Shown here: in pieces, positions 51,590 through 60,198 of the stretch
How the letters are laid out: every line of letters starts with the position of its first letter
How positions within the stretch are numbered: the first letter of the stretch is position 1
Source: Ardenticatenaceae bacterium
GTDB taxonomy: Bacteria > Chloroflexota > Anaerolineae > Promineifilales > Promineifilaceae
DNA: 64,000 bases
Assembly: GCA_020634415.1 (NCBI GenBank)
Contig: JACKBT010000017.1
Location: 1 to 64,000, forward strand
Direction: 5' to 3'
Translations under genes and position numbers: made by a program
The notes under the pieces: generated by a model
Seen by the model: the letters and a program-made list of their open reading frames with translations, nothing else
Database searches by the model: none
What the model was told of the DNA's origin: nothing

Positions 51590-53997
51590 CTACGGCAGTA
51601 GCCCGCGCTCTTGAGCCACACGGAGGGCAGCATCGCGGGATTTGACACCCAGTTTGTCATAGATTGAACGAAGGTGCGCGTCCACCGTGCGGCGGCTGAC
51701 GACGAGCTGTTCAGCAATTTGGGGGTTGCTCAATTCTTGGGCGAGGAGTTGGAGGACATCAAGCTCTCGTGGCGTTAGGCTGTCAATTGACTGGGTTGGA
51801 GACGTTGACGGGTTTGGAATTGCTTGGAGGTCGGCGATACTCATTTGTCGGCCGACGGCCAACTCTCGCGCAAACGCCTCTGCGCCCAATTGGGTACGCA
51901 AGTTATCATAAAAGTTGTGGGTTATTGTGAATCGGTCAAGAATAGCCAGATTGGGGTTACTATTGCCACCGTCAGCTCTAATATTGGCCAGGCCAAGAAC
52001 CCTTGCCGACCATGTTGCCAGATTCTGTTTCCACAAAACGAAAGCCAGATTGACTAAATTAAGTTCTAACACATGATCTTTGCGCCTATACGTTGACTCG
52101 ATGATCTTATCCAGCGCTGTCGCGCCACGTCAAATTCTTCCTTTATTATGTCAAGATAGATATTGAAGTATCAGTACGTGCGTCGCTATATTCAGTGCGA
52201 GATTCCTTTAATGACTGTTCCGCTTCATTGGCTAACGAGATTGCTGAGGCTACTTCACCTTGTATCAAAGAAAGTGTAGCACGTTGGATAACTGCCAGGC
52301 TAGCTCCATGCGATCTTTGAACTGCCGAGAGAGCCTTTCATGCTCCGCTTGATAACGGATGTTTGCCTCGGTGAGGGATCGGGGCTGTAGAGAATGCTCA
52401 AGTGCATATCTTTATAGGCTTTTGCTTTCTCCATGGAGTCAGGCAAGGCGCCAATGAGGGTGGCTGCCTCGGCTAGGAATGCCCTCCGTGCTTCTTGGTC
52501 TTCTTGATATAAGGTGATGCGGGCTAAGCGGACGAGGGTCATAACCGTTCCGAACTGGTTATCGAAGGTGCGATAGAGAGCCAGGCTTTGTTCGCACAGC
52601 CCTCGCGCTCGGGCATAGTCACCTTGATATTGAGCCAGATAGCTGGCTTGGTACAACACCTTGGCGCGGAGGGTTGGCTCTGGTGTGGCATCCGTTTGCA
52701 AAGCCAGCACTTCTTCTAACAAGCGGCGGCCTTCTGTCCAACGGCCGTTCACAAACCAAAACTGCCCCAGTGTGCCAGCCATACGGTAGGCCACATCCGC
52801 ATCACGGCTTTCTAACGCCCAGCGCAAAGCTGCCCGAAAATTGTCTTGTTCTAATTCCAGGCGAGGCAGCCATGCTTTTTGATTGGCTCCGAGTAGGTGG
52901 GGTTCGGCTGCTTCGGCTAGGGCTGTGTACCAGTGGGCATGGGCGTGACGGGCGGTTTGTAATTCGGCCGTTTGCGCCAACTGTTCCCAGCCAAATTCAC
53001 GAATCATCTCCAGCATGGTGAAGCGAGGCGTGCCGCCGCTACCCGTTTGCCGAATGAGGCTTTTGTTGACCAGCGAATCCAGCGTCTCGAAAGAAGCAGG
53101 CGTGCCAATCACAGCCAAAGCCGCCTCCAGCGTACAGCCACCCACGAAAACGGCTAAACGACGCAGGGCCTGTCGTTCTTCATCTGTTAATAACTCATAG
53201 CTCCAGCGCACGGCTCGCCGCACTGTCTGATGGCGGTCGGGCAGGTCACGGGCGCCGCTGCGGAGCAGTTGCAGGGAGGATGTTTGCAGCTGCTCTAGCA
53301 GGGCTTGGGGCGGGAACAGCTTGATGCGGGCAGCGGCCAATTCAATAGCCAGGGGCAGGCCATCTAACTGTTTACAGATGCCGGCCACAGCAGCGGCGTT
53401 TTGCTCGGTCAGTTGGAAATCAAGCTGGACGGCCTGGGCGCGTTGGACAAACAGTTCAATGCTTGGAGAGCGTCGAAGTTCGGCGAGAGTTGGCTGTTGG
53501 GGCAAGGCCAGGGGGGAGAGCAGGAACTCTTGCTCGCCACGCAGGCGCAAGGGTTCACGGCTGGTGACGAGGAGGCGCAGCCCCGCGCTGGTGGTAAGCA
53601 GTTCTGTCAACAAGGGGGCAGCGTTGATGATCTGCTCGAAATTGTCGAGGACGAGGAGGATTTGCTTGTCTTGTAGATATTCTTTGAGGGTATCCAGCCG
53701 CAGTTGGCGGGGGGATTCGGGGACATTGAGGGTTTGGGCGATGGTGGGGATGATGAGGGTAAGGTCGTTGATGGGCGCGAGGGGAACGAAACAAACGCCG
53801 TCGGCGAAAAGGTCTTGCAGGGCGTGGGCGGCGGCGAGGGAGAGGCTGGTCTTGCCAACGCCAAAGGGGCCGGTGATGGTGACGAGGCGCAAGTTTGGCC
53901 GCTGGAAGAGTTGGCGCAGGGTGGCTATTTCCTGTTCTCGCCCGAGGAGGGTGGTGAGGGGTGTGGGGAGAGGGTAACGGCCGTTCATGATGCACAT
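51590..53997 (-). pseudogene. AfsR/LuxR-like STAND regulator, broken
   Basis: Read right to left. The intact first part (53997-52300, 565 aa) has the NB-ARC-like ATPase: TTLLGREQEIATLRQLF, Walker A TGPFGVGKTSLSLAAA, Walker B ILLVLDNFEQII, then LPLAIELAAARIKLFPP and TPR-like helices (ALQTDATPEPTLRAKVLYQASYLAQYQGDYARA). The frame then shifts; the TPR reading continues in another frame (LAVIQRATLSLIQGEVASAISLANEAEQSL, about 52200-52300) to a stop. A third frame from about 52110 gives the final helical part and the LuxR DNA-binding end (LTPRELDVLQLLAQELSNPQIAEQLVVSRRTVDAHL). At least two lesions separate the ATPase from its DNA-binding output, so the regulator is probably inactive. Sequencing error could explain one shift but hardly both. 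Confidence 0.8.
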
Positions 53998-54039
53998 TAT
54001 ATGCTATTTTGTAATTATTCAGTCCCTCGAGTGAAAAAT

Positions 54040-54092
54040 CCTCCTGGAGGTTTCTTTTACGGAGGCTCTCTCGGGGGAAAACCTCCGGGAGG
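54040..54092. repeat. CCTCC-GGAGGTTT inverted repeat
   Basis: CCTCCTGGAGGTTT (54040-54053) and AAACCTCCGGGAGG (54079-54092) pair with one mismatch, and each arm is itself palindromic. Lies in the divergent gap before the thioredoxin-like gene. Looks like a dispersed repeat or a bidirectional terminator. Confidence 0.7.
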
Positions 54093-54136
54093 GTGAACAG
54101 TTTCGCTCTATGCTTGAACCACCTTCGTGGTAAAAT

Positions 54137-54691
54137 ATGCCCATGTTGAAATCACGTTTTGAGTGGATAAGCCTTTTCCTGGTTGCAACGCTGTTAGGGG
54201 GAGGATGGATTATTATCTCCAGAGAGCAACAATCTGATCCAGGTTATGCTGTGTTAACGGAAGCCCCCATGGTGGGGCAACTGGCTCCAGACTTTACACT
54301 GACAACGGCCGTTTCCCAATCCCACACCCTCAGCAACTACATCGGTCAGCCAATTGTACTCAATTTCTGGGCAACCTGGTGCGGGCCATGCCGCATTGAA
54401 ATGCCATACTTCCAAGAAGCCAGTGAAAAATATAACGGCCGTGTCACCTTCCTCGGCATAAACGATGGCGAAACCCCCACCCTCGTCACTGACTTTGCCG
54501 CTGAATACGGTGTCACCTATCCGTTATTGTTGGATAACGGCCGTTCCGTCAACATCCTCTACAACATTCGCAGCCTCCCCACAACCCTATTCATCAACGC
54601 CAATGGCACAGTTGACGAAATCATCATTGGCACAATCAACCAGGGTGTCCTCGAAGATCGCCTCGAAAAACTTCTGGAGGCCAGCAGTTAA
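54137..54691 (+). CDS. TlpA/ResA-like membrane-anchored thioredoxin
   Basis: 184 residues. Membrane anchor at 9-27 (EWISLFLVATLLGGGWIIIS), then a TlpA-type thioredoxin fold: QLAPDFTLTTAVSQSHTLSNYIGQPIVLNFWATWCGPCRIEMP with redox pair Cys82/Cys85, LGINDGE, and the cis-Pro loop in IRSLPTTLFINANG. Such proteins reduce disulfides outside the membrane, for example in cytochrome c maturation. Three ACGGCCGT sites lie in the gene. Its stop overlaps the start of the Lgt-like gene (TAATG), so both are translated together. Confidence 0.93.
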   Translation: MPMLKSRFEWISLFLVATLLGGGWIIISREQQSDPGYAVLTEAPMVGQLAPDFTLTTAVSQSHTLSNYIGQPIVLNFWATWCGPCRIEMPYFQEASEKYNGRVTFLGINDGETPTLVTDFAAEYGVTYPLLLDNGRSVNILYNIRSLPTTLFINANGTVDEIIIGTINQGVLEDRLEKLLEASS

Positions 54692-55431
54692 TGTATCCAG
54701 CCCTACAAATAGGCCCTGTGGTGTTACCGACCGCCCCACTAACCTTCATCCTGGGTGCCTGGATTGCGCTGACACTTATCGAACAAACCGCCCGGCAGCT
54801 CGCCCCCAACCAGGTAGAAAAAACATACAATCTTGCTTCAGCAGGATTATTTACGGGGATTATCGGGGCCAGAATTGTATTTGTAGCCACCCATTGGTCA
54901 GCCTATCAGAGCAACTTATTAGGCATTTTGTGGCCGATTAACACGGGGTTCAATGTGGGGGCTGGCCTCATAATCGGCGTAGGGGCGGCATTTTTTTACG
55001 GCCGTTTCCACCAACTAGACCCCGCCAACACCCTCGACATTCTCACACCCGGCCTCCTCATTGGCCTGACCGCCATTAGCTTAGCCGATTTCTTAGGGGG
55101 TCCTGGTTATGGCACACTGTCCACTCTACCCTGGGCCATCTCCATCTTTGGCTTACGCCGTCACCCTGTGCAGATTTACGAAATCATCATAAGCCTCGCC
55201 GCCTTAAGTTTATGGTGGCACAGCCGACAAAACCGTCAATTCACAGGGCAACTCTTCCTAACAGCCCTCTCCCTCTACAGCGCAGGTCGCCTCTTTGTAG
55301 ATGCCTTTCGGGATAATGCCCCCTTAACCGCAGAAGGTTATCATATCATCCAAATCATCAGCCTGGCAATCCTGTTAACGGCCCTCTTTCTTCTCGCCCG
55401 CCAAACCCTCACTAACCCGGAAGAAGCCTAA
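54691..55431 (+). CDS. Lgt-like membrane protein
   Basis: 246 residues with about seven membrane spans. The pattern AGLIIGVGAAFFYGRFHQLDPANTLDILTPGLLIGLTAISLADFLGGPGYG followed by GLRRHPVQIYEIIISLAALSLWW matches prolipoprotein diacylglyceryl transferase (HPxQ(I/L)YE motif and the glycine-rich region). It lacks the classical 'RxGNFINGE' signature: here the corresponding stretch is 'SLADFLGGPGYG'. It is therefore a divergent Lgt-family member, possibly with another function, co-transcribed with the TlpA-like gene. Pairing of thioredoxin and Lgt-like proteins suggests a role in an envelope redox or lipid-linked process. Confidence 0.8.
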   Translation: MYPALQIGPVVLPTAPLTFILGAWIALTLIEQTARQLAPNQVEKTYNLASAGLFTGIIGARIVFVATHWSAYQSNLLGILWPINTGFNVGAGLIIGVGAAFFYGRFHQLDPANTLDILTPGLLIGLTAISLADFLGGPGYGTLSTLPWAISIFGLRRHPVQIYEIIISLAALSLWWHSRQNRQFTGQLFLTALSLYSAGRLFVDAFRDNAPLTAEGYHIIQIISLAILLTALFLLARQTLTNPEEA

Positions 55432-55448
55432 CCCTCACCCCTCATCCC

Positions 55449-55805
55449 CTACAGCGGGTCAAAACGGAAGAAGAAATTATGCTCACCCGTTAGCGTCTCC
55501 AAACGCATATGCAAGGATTTGCCCGTATCACACTCAAACGCCACTGTAACGCGCCGACCCTGCAAACGGCCGACCAAGCGCCAATACTCCCGCGTCAACT
55601 CCTCCACCGGCCGCATCTCACCAGTAGCCGACTCCTGCCGCCCCGCCATTAGCTCCCGCAAACAAACCACATACTTATCTGCCGCTGGCACAATATCCAA
55701 CACATCCGCCTTAAAAACAGCGCGAATAAAATCCCCATCCGGCAGCCGCCAGACAAACTGCACAGGGAAAAATTCCCCCTTCTGATAATGAGCTTCAGGC
55801 ATCAT
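55449..55805 (-). CDS. hypothetical protein, 118 aa
   Basis: Start at ATG 55805 (MMPEAHYQKGEFFP); the upstream extension runs through a terminator hairpin and is rejected. Soluble, mixed alpha/beta (FPVQFVWRLPDGDFIRAVFKADVLDIVPAADKYVVCLREL...RVTVAFECDTGKSLHMRLETLTGEHNFFFRFDPL). No family recognised. It lies 60 bp after ugpC on the same strand, behind the terminator, so it is probably expressed separately or by read-through. Confidence 0.65.
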   Translation of the reverse strand: MMPEAHYQKGEFFPVQFVWRLPDGDFIRAVFKADVLDIVPAADKYVVCLRELMAGRQESATGEMRPVEELTREYWRLVGRLQGRRVTVAFECDTGKSLHMRLETLTGEHNFFFRFDPL

Positions 55806-55813
55806 GACACACC

Positions 55814-55840
55814 AAAGAAAAAGCCGCCAAGCGGCGGCTT
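55814..55840 (-). terminator. Rho-independent terminator after the ABC ATPase gene
   Basis: On the minus strand AAGCCGCC-GCTT-GGCGGCTT (55840-55821) is followed by TTTCTTTGG. It ends the leftward transcript of 55866-56966. Confidence 0.85.
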
Positions 55841-55865
55841 CATAACATACACTTTTGCCCACGAC

Positions 55866-56966
55866 TTAACGGATAGCAATCTCTGTGTCCTTATCAAACA
55901 AGTGCATATGACTCATATCCATAACCAAATCAATCTTGTTGCCAGCATGGGTATTCACACGCGGGTCCAAAGTCGCCCCAAAGCTGTGCTTACCGGAAGT
56001 TAGGAAGAGATTAACCTCTGCCCCCAACAATTCAGCAACTTCAACAACGGCCGAAATCGGCGATGGAGCAATATTCGGCGGCGCATACTCCGGCGCATGA
56101 ATATGCTCAGGGCGAATCCCAAAAATCACTTCCTTACCCACATAACTGTTGTAAGTAGTCTTATGATCATCCGGCACACGCACCCGGAAAGCACCTGTAT
56201 CAATCCAGAAATTACCCTCTTCCTTGACGAGGGTGCTGTTGAAGAAATTCATACTGGGGCTGCCAATAAAGCCAGCCACAAACACATTATGGGGAACATT
56301 ATATAAATTACGGGGCGTATCTACTTGCTGCAAAACGCCATCATGCAACACCACAATACGATCCCCCATCGTCATCGCCTCTACCTGATCGTGGGTAACA
56401 TAAACAAAAGTTGTGCCCAAACGTTGGTGCAATTTGCTGATGGTGGCCCGCGCACTCACACGCAATTTAGCATCCAGATTAGAAAGCGGTTCATCCATCA
56501 GGAAAACGGCCGGTTCCCGCACAATCGCTCGTCCCACCGCCACACGTTGGCGCTGACCACCCGACAGCTGCTTCGGTTTCCGATCCAGCAGTTCCGAAAG
56601 CCCTAAATACTCAGCCGCCTCTTTCACACGTCGTTCAATTTCGGCACGAGGCGTTTTGCGCAATTTCAGGCCAAAAGCCATATTGTCAAACACAGACATG
56701 TGGGGATAGAGGGCATATGACTGGAAAACCATCGCAATATCTCGATCCTTGGGTGGCACATCATTGACCACTCGATCACCGATGAGAATTTCGCCGCTGC
56801 TAATCTCTTCCAGGCCGGCCAACATACGTAAACTGGTTGATTTGCCACACCCTGAAGGACCCACAAAAACAACAAATTCCTTGTCGCCGATTTCCAGGTT
56901 CATATCCTTGATCACAACATTATCGCCATACTGTTTGACTACGTTTCGGAAGGTTACACTCGCCAT
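55866..56966 (-). CDS. ugpC: sugar/glycerol-phosphate ABC transporter ATPase (UgpC/MalK type)
   Basis: 366 residues. Complete ABC ATPase: Walker [15 protein letters not shown] (about 37-50), Q-loop [13 protein letters not shown], signature [15 protein letters not shown] (about 134-148), Walker [19 protein letters not shown]-loop [11 protein letters not shown]. The C-terminal third is the MalK-type regulatory OB domain ([17 protein letters not shown]...[29 protein letters not shown]). GGGAGA precedes ATG. No permease or binding-protein genes are adjacent, so it is probably a shared ATPase serving several sugar importers. Confidence 0.92.
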   Translation of the reverse strand: MASVTFRNVVKQYGDNVVIKDMNLEIGDKEFVVFVGPSGCGKSTSLRMLAGLEEISSGEILIGDRVVNDVPPKDRDIAMVFQSYALYPHMSVFDNMAFGLKLRKTPRAEIERRVKEAAEYLGLSELLDRKPKQLSGGQRQRVAVGRAIVREPAVFLMDEPLSNLDAKLRVSARATISKLHQRLGTTFVYVTHDQVEAMTMGDRIVVLHDGVLQQVDTPRNLYNVPHNVFVAGFIGSPSMNFFNSTLVKEEGNFWIDTGAFRVRVPDDHKTTYNSYVGKEVIFGIRPEHIHAPEYAPPNIAPSPISAVVEVAELLGAEVNLFLTSGKHSFGATLDPRVNTHAGNKIDLVMDMSHMHLFDKDTEIAIR

Positions 56967-57055
56967 TCTTTTTCTCCCTAGATGATCTAACTTACAGGAA
57001 ATATGGGATGATATTATGACAAACTATACTGGCAATCTGGTGAACTGTCAAAAAG

Positions 57056-58039
57056 CTACAGGATAGTAAGAATGATAGCTAATACGAACAAACTCAGGGC
57101 TATGAGGGCTGGTAAACGGTTGCCTCTCAGAGCGGCCGTCAGGGTGTCTTCGTTGGTTGTCATGTTCCTTCTGCCAGGCCGATTTTCTTTGCCCAGCAGC
57201 ACTTGCCGGAACTCGGCAATGCTTGCTGGCCTATCATCGGGGTGCATTTCCATAGCCCACATGACGGCTTCGGAAACGTGAAGGCTGATGTGTGGTTTGA
57301 GTGTGCGTGGCGGCTGCAAAGCTCTGGGATTTAGGAAACGGGACTTGGCATCGGGTGGGGGAAAATCGGTGAGCAAATGATAAAGTGTGGCTCCCAGGGC
57401 GTATATGTCGGTACGGCCGTCTGTATGCCCACTTTCACCGCCGTACTGTTCCAAAGGGGTGTACAGGGCTGTACCACGCCCTTGCACAACGGTGATGGTG
57501 CGATTGTCATCGGGCAGCATCAGTTTCACAAGGCCGAAATCTACCAGTTTAATACGGCCGTCTGGCGTAACCTTAATATTGGCAGGTTTAATATCACGAT
57601 GCAAAACAGGCGTAGACTGGCGATGAAGATAGGCCAACGCATCCATTATCTGCTCAGCCCATTCCAGAATTTGAGACTCAGTGAGCGGACGGCCGTTCCG
57701 GCGACTCTCCTCCAAAATCTGCTTCAAATCCTGTCCCGGTACATAATCCATCACCAGATAATCCCGCTCATTCTCTGTAAAAAAGTCAGAAACTTTGGGC
57801 AGATTAGGGTGATCTAGCTGCGCCAAAACGCTGGCCTCTTTTAGAAACTGCGTTTGCGCCTGCGCCCAACTATCATCCGTATCATTGGGGTCAGGTTGAA
57901 TTTCCTTAATCGCACACAAGCGGCCAGGCAGGCGTAAATCTTCAGCGCGATAGACATTCCCCATGCCACCATGCCCCACAATATTGGTCAGCTTGTAGCG
58001 ATTTCGTAAAATAGTATCTGTTCGGTGTGGTGATAACAT
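57056..58039 (-). CDS. Ser/Thr protein kinase (PknB type)
   Basis: 327 residues. Gly loop VGHGGMGNVY (21-30), Lys45 in CAIKEIQ, catalytic loop HRDIKPANIK (147-156), DFG at 167-169, and YTPLEQYGG as the activation/P+1 loop. A C-terminal membrane span (about 307-325, LPALIALSLFVLAIILTIL) leaves almost no outside domain, unlike PASTA-bearing kinases. It diverges from the FHA gene starting at 58137, with about 100 bp between, and FHA domains bind phosphothreonine, so the FHA protein is a likely target. The same layout occurs in other Chloroflexota (recollection). Confidence 0.92.
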   Translation of the reverse strand: MLSPHRTDTILRNRYKLTNIVGHGGMGNVYRAEDLRLPGRLCAIKEIQPDPNDTDDSWAQAQTQFLKEASVLAQLDHPNLPKVSDFFTENERDYLVMDYVPGQDLKQILEESRRNGRPLTESQILEWAEQIMDALAYLHRQSTPVLHRDIKPANIKVTPDGRIKLVDFGLVKLMLPDDNRTITVVQGRGTALYTPLEQYGGESGHTDGRTDIYALGATLYHLLTDFPPPDAKSRFLNPRALQPPRTLKPHISLHVSEAVMWAMEMHPDDRPASIAEFRQVLLGKENRPGRRNMTTNEDTLTAALRGNRLPALIALSLFVLAIILTIL

Positions 58040-58136
58040 GATTTAGAAAGACGTAACCAGTCAGCCTTAGCTTGACGGTTTACGGATTACAGATTACGGT
58101 TTACTATTATAGTATGCAACGATGAGGGACAAAACA

Positions 58137-58781
58137 ATGGATGAAAAACCAGTTCTAATTACCCGCGAAGGTATACTTGTTGGCGAACGTTGGACGATTG
58201 ATAAAGATGAATTTGTCATTGGGCGCGGCAGCGAGTGCGATGTGATGCTGCCCGAAAGACAAGTATCCCGCGAACATATCAAGATTTTGCATGAAAACGG
58301 CCGTTACAGGCTCCAAGACCTCGGCAGCAAAAATGGCACACACCTAAACGGCAAACAAGTCACAGGCACAGTTCCCTTACAAGATGGCGACGAAATCCAG
58401 ATAGCCCTGGCCGTCAAACTCGTCTTTGTCGGCACCGATGCCACCCTGCCACTCACCTTTGACGCACCCAGTTTAGAAGGCAACATGGTGCTAGATGAGG
58501 CACAGCGGGCTGTTTTCATCAACGGCGAAGAACTGAACCCACCTTTATCACTAGCCCAATTCCGCCTGCTCCATCTGCTTTACGAAGCCGACGGGGCTGT
58601 TTGCAGCCGCGACGATATTATTGAGGTCGTCTGGCCTGGCACGGAAGGCATTGGCGTTTCCGAGCAAGCCATTGATGCCCTGGTGCGCCGCTTGCGCGAC
58701 CGCTTAGTCGAGCTAGACGATTTCGAGTACATCGTCACTGTGCGCGGGCACGGCTTCCGCCTAGACAACACACCCCATTGA
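58137..58781 (+). CDS. FHA domain - winged-helix transcription regulator
   Basis: 214 residues from ATG 58137, preceded by GAGGGA; an upstream ATG at 58122 would add 5 residues. FHA domain at about 10-95: DEFVIGRGSECDVMLPERQVSREHIKILHENGRYRLQDLGSKNGTHLNG has the GR, SREH and N-G-T signature. A linker leads to an OmpR-type winged helix at about 115-212 (LVLDEAQRAVFINGEELNPPLSLAQFRLLHLLYEADGAVCSRDDIIEVVW...ALVRRLRDRL...VTVRGHGFRLD). So it joins phosphothreonine binding with DNA binding, a one-step link from the neighbouring Ser/Thr kinase to transcription. Established for FHA and winged-helix families; the connection is inference from context. Confidence 0.9.
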   Translation: MDEKPVLITREGILVGERWTIDKDEFVIGRGSECDVMLPERQVSREHIKILHENGRYRLQDLGSKNGTHLNGKQVTGTVPLQDGDEIQIALAVKLVFVGTDATLPLTFDAPSLEGNMVLDEAQRAVFINGEELNPPLSLAQFRLLHLLYEADGAVCSRDDIIEVVWPGTEGIGVSEQAIDALVRRLRDRLVELDDFEYIVTVRGHGFRLDNTPH

Positions 58782-58786
58782 TTGAT

Positions 58787-58817
58787 GGTAGAGACGTTGC
58801 AATGCAACGTCTCTACC
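58787..58817. terminator. bidirectional palindrome between convergent genes
   Basis: Perfect 15-bp arms GGTAGAGACGTTGCA (58787-58801) and TGCAACGTCTCTACC (58803-58817) with a single-base loop, placed between the stop codons of the FHA gene and the CpXC gene. The T run is short (TTATT), so it may be a dispersed repeat that also stops transcription. Confidence 0.75.
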
Positions 58818-58820
58818 TTA

Positions 58821-60152
58821 TTAATTCAACCGTGACTGAATCATCGTCTTGATCTGGCCTAAACGGCCGTTCAACGCCTCCTGACCTTCACCCCCAGCCC
58901 GCTCACGCAGCATATCCACCACCTGCACCAACTCCTTAGACAGCAGATCCTCGTGTTCATCCAACAACTGCCCCATCACCGCTTCCGATTCAGCTTCCAT
59001 CAAATCATTCAATAGCTGCACCTCCGGCGGTGCCTGCTGCTCCGCAAAACTCATAATCAGCCCATACAGATCATTCAAAGCTTTGGCCTGCTCTGTCTTC
59101 CCTTGCTGGTCAGCCTGGGCAATACGATTAGACAGCACATACATAAACGCATCATCAATGCGGTTTAGATTGGCGCGAACGGCCGCTTGCTTATCCGGCG
59201 ACTGCAAAATCTGCTGCAACAACTTATCCGCCTCCATTACCATCTGCTGCGACTGCTGCCGCAGCGCCTCTTGAAACTCCAGCAGTCGTTTGCGAATCTC
59301 CGTAAGGCGACCCACAGCCACTTTATCGGTCTCCTTGTCAAGCACGTCCGTCAACAGTTGGAAAAATTCATAAGTGAGCGCCGCCTGACCAGACATCGCC
59401 AGCGTTTCCACAATCTCCATATTCTTTTGATTATTGACGATATGCTTCAACAACAGTTCAGGGCTTAATCCCCCCTGCTTTTGTGCTTCTTTGCTCAAGC
59501 GAACAACGGCCGTTTGCCGAGCTTCCAGGCGGCGGCCAACGGCCGTTTCCGTCATCAACCGCGCCCGCAAATTCAGCAAAGGCAACAGTTGCTTATTGTC
59601 ATTCATCTGCTGGGCTGCATCCAAATACGTCTGCAAAATAGCAAAAAACTCCTCATCAATCTCCTTGCCCCGCTCCTTAAGCAAATAATCAGCCACATCC
59701 TTGTCAGCTTGCAGCAGCTTTTGCAGCAGTTCCACCTGCCTCTGCTGCTTGTTAATCATCTCCTTCGTAATGCCCTCCGTCTCCAGCACCTTCTCCATAA
59801 AAGTCTGCATCGTCAAAATCATCTGCGGCTGAAAAAGGTAAGCCCGACGCTGCTCCTGGGGCGTAGCATCCATCACCTGGCGTGTAAAACGGCCGATCAT
59901 CTCCTCCCGCTGCACCTGCGTCACATTCATTTCTTGTGGCACATGAATCATAAACAGTTGGTGTTCAGAGTCATGGTAAACCAGCGGTGTAGACAACTGC
60001 GTGCCAGCCCCACAGTTCGGGCAGACCGCTACATTCAAAGCGCCATTAAGCAGTTGCATCTTCAATTCAGGGTGCTGACCCACATCAATCATCTGGTGAA
60101 TCTCAGCCTGAAAAGGCGTGCCACAGCGCGGACAAGTAACTTGAGCGTACAT
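58821..60152 (-). CDS. CpXC-domain protein
   Basis: 443 residues. The N-terminal CpXC domain (about 1-125) has CPRCGTPFQAEIHQMIDVGQHPELKMQLLNGALNVAVCPNCGA, two CxxC pairs forming a zinc ribbon, and a C-terminal part LVYHDSEHQLFMIHVPQEMN. The remaining 310 residues are predicted helical, rich in Gln and Leu (LRQQSQQMVMEADKLLQQIL...). The function of the family is unknown. AAGGA precedes the ATG. It lies 36 bp after the histidine kinase gene on the same strand, so they are probably one operon. Two ACGGCCGT sites lie 31 bp apart (59507, 59538). Confidence 0.88.
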   Translation of the reverse strand: MYAQVTCPRCGTPFQAEIHQMIDVGQHPELKMQLLNGALNVAVCPNCGAGTQLSTPLVYHDSEHQLFMIHVPQEMNVTQVQREEMIGRFTRQVMDATPQEQRRAYLFQPQMILTMQTFMEKVLETEGITKEMINKQQRQVELLQKLLQADKDVADYLLKERGKEIDEEFFAILQTYLDAAQQMNDNKQLLPLLNLRARLMTETAVGRRLEARQTAVVRLSKEAQKQGGLSPELLLKHIVNNQKNMEIVETLAMSGQAALTYEFFQLLTDVLDKETDKVAVGRLTEIRKRLLEFQEALRQQSQQMVMEADKLLQQILQSPDKQAAVRANLNRIDDAFMYVLSNRIAQADQQGKTEQAKALNDLYGLIMSFAEQQAPPEVQLLNDLMEAESEAVMGQLLDEHEDLLSKELVQVVDMLRERAGGEGQEALNGRLGQIKTMIQSRLN

Positions 60153-60169
60153 AAAAAATCCTTGTGAGG

Positions 60170-60198
60170 TAATTACGTAATTACGTAATTACGTAATT
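60170..60198. repeat. tandem TAATTACG repeats
   Basis: About three and a half copies of the 8-mer TAATTACG fill the gap between the histidine kinase stop and the CpXC ribosome binding site. The unit contains the palindrome TAATTA. The last copy encodes the kinase's final residues and stop (IT-stop). Copy number could vary and alter spacing. Confidence 0.85.

Noticed and set aside
53321..54096. Arg/Gly-rich open frames on the plus strand over the STAND ATPase
   Set aside because: Shadow frames of the ATPase region; composition and lack of start signals argue against genes.
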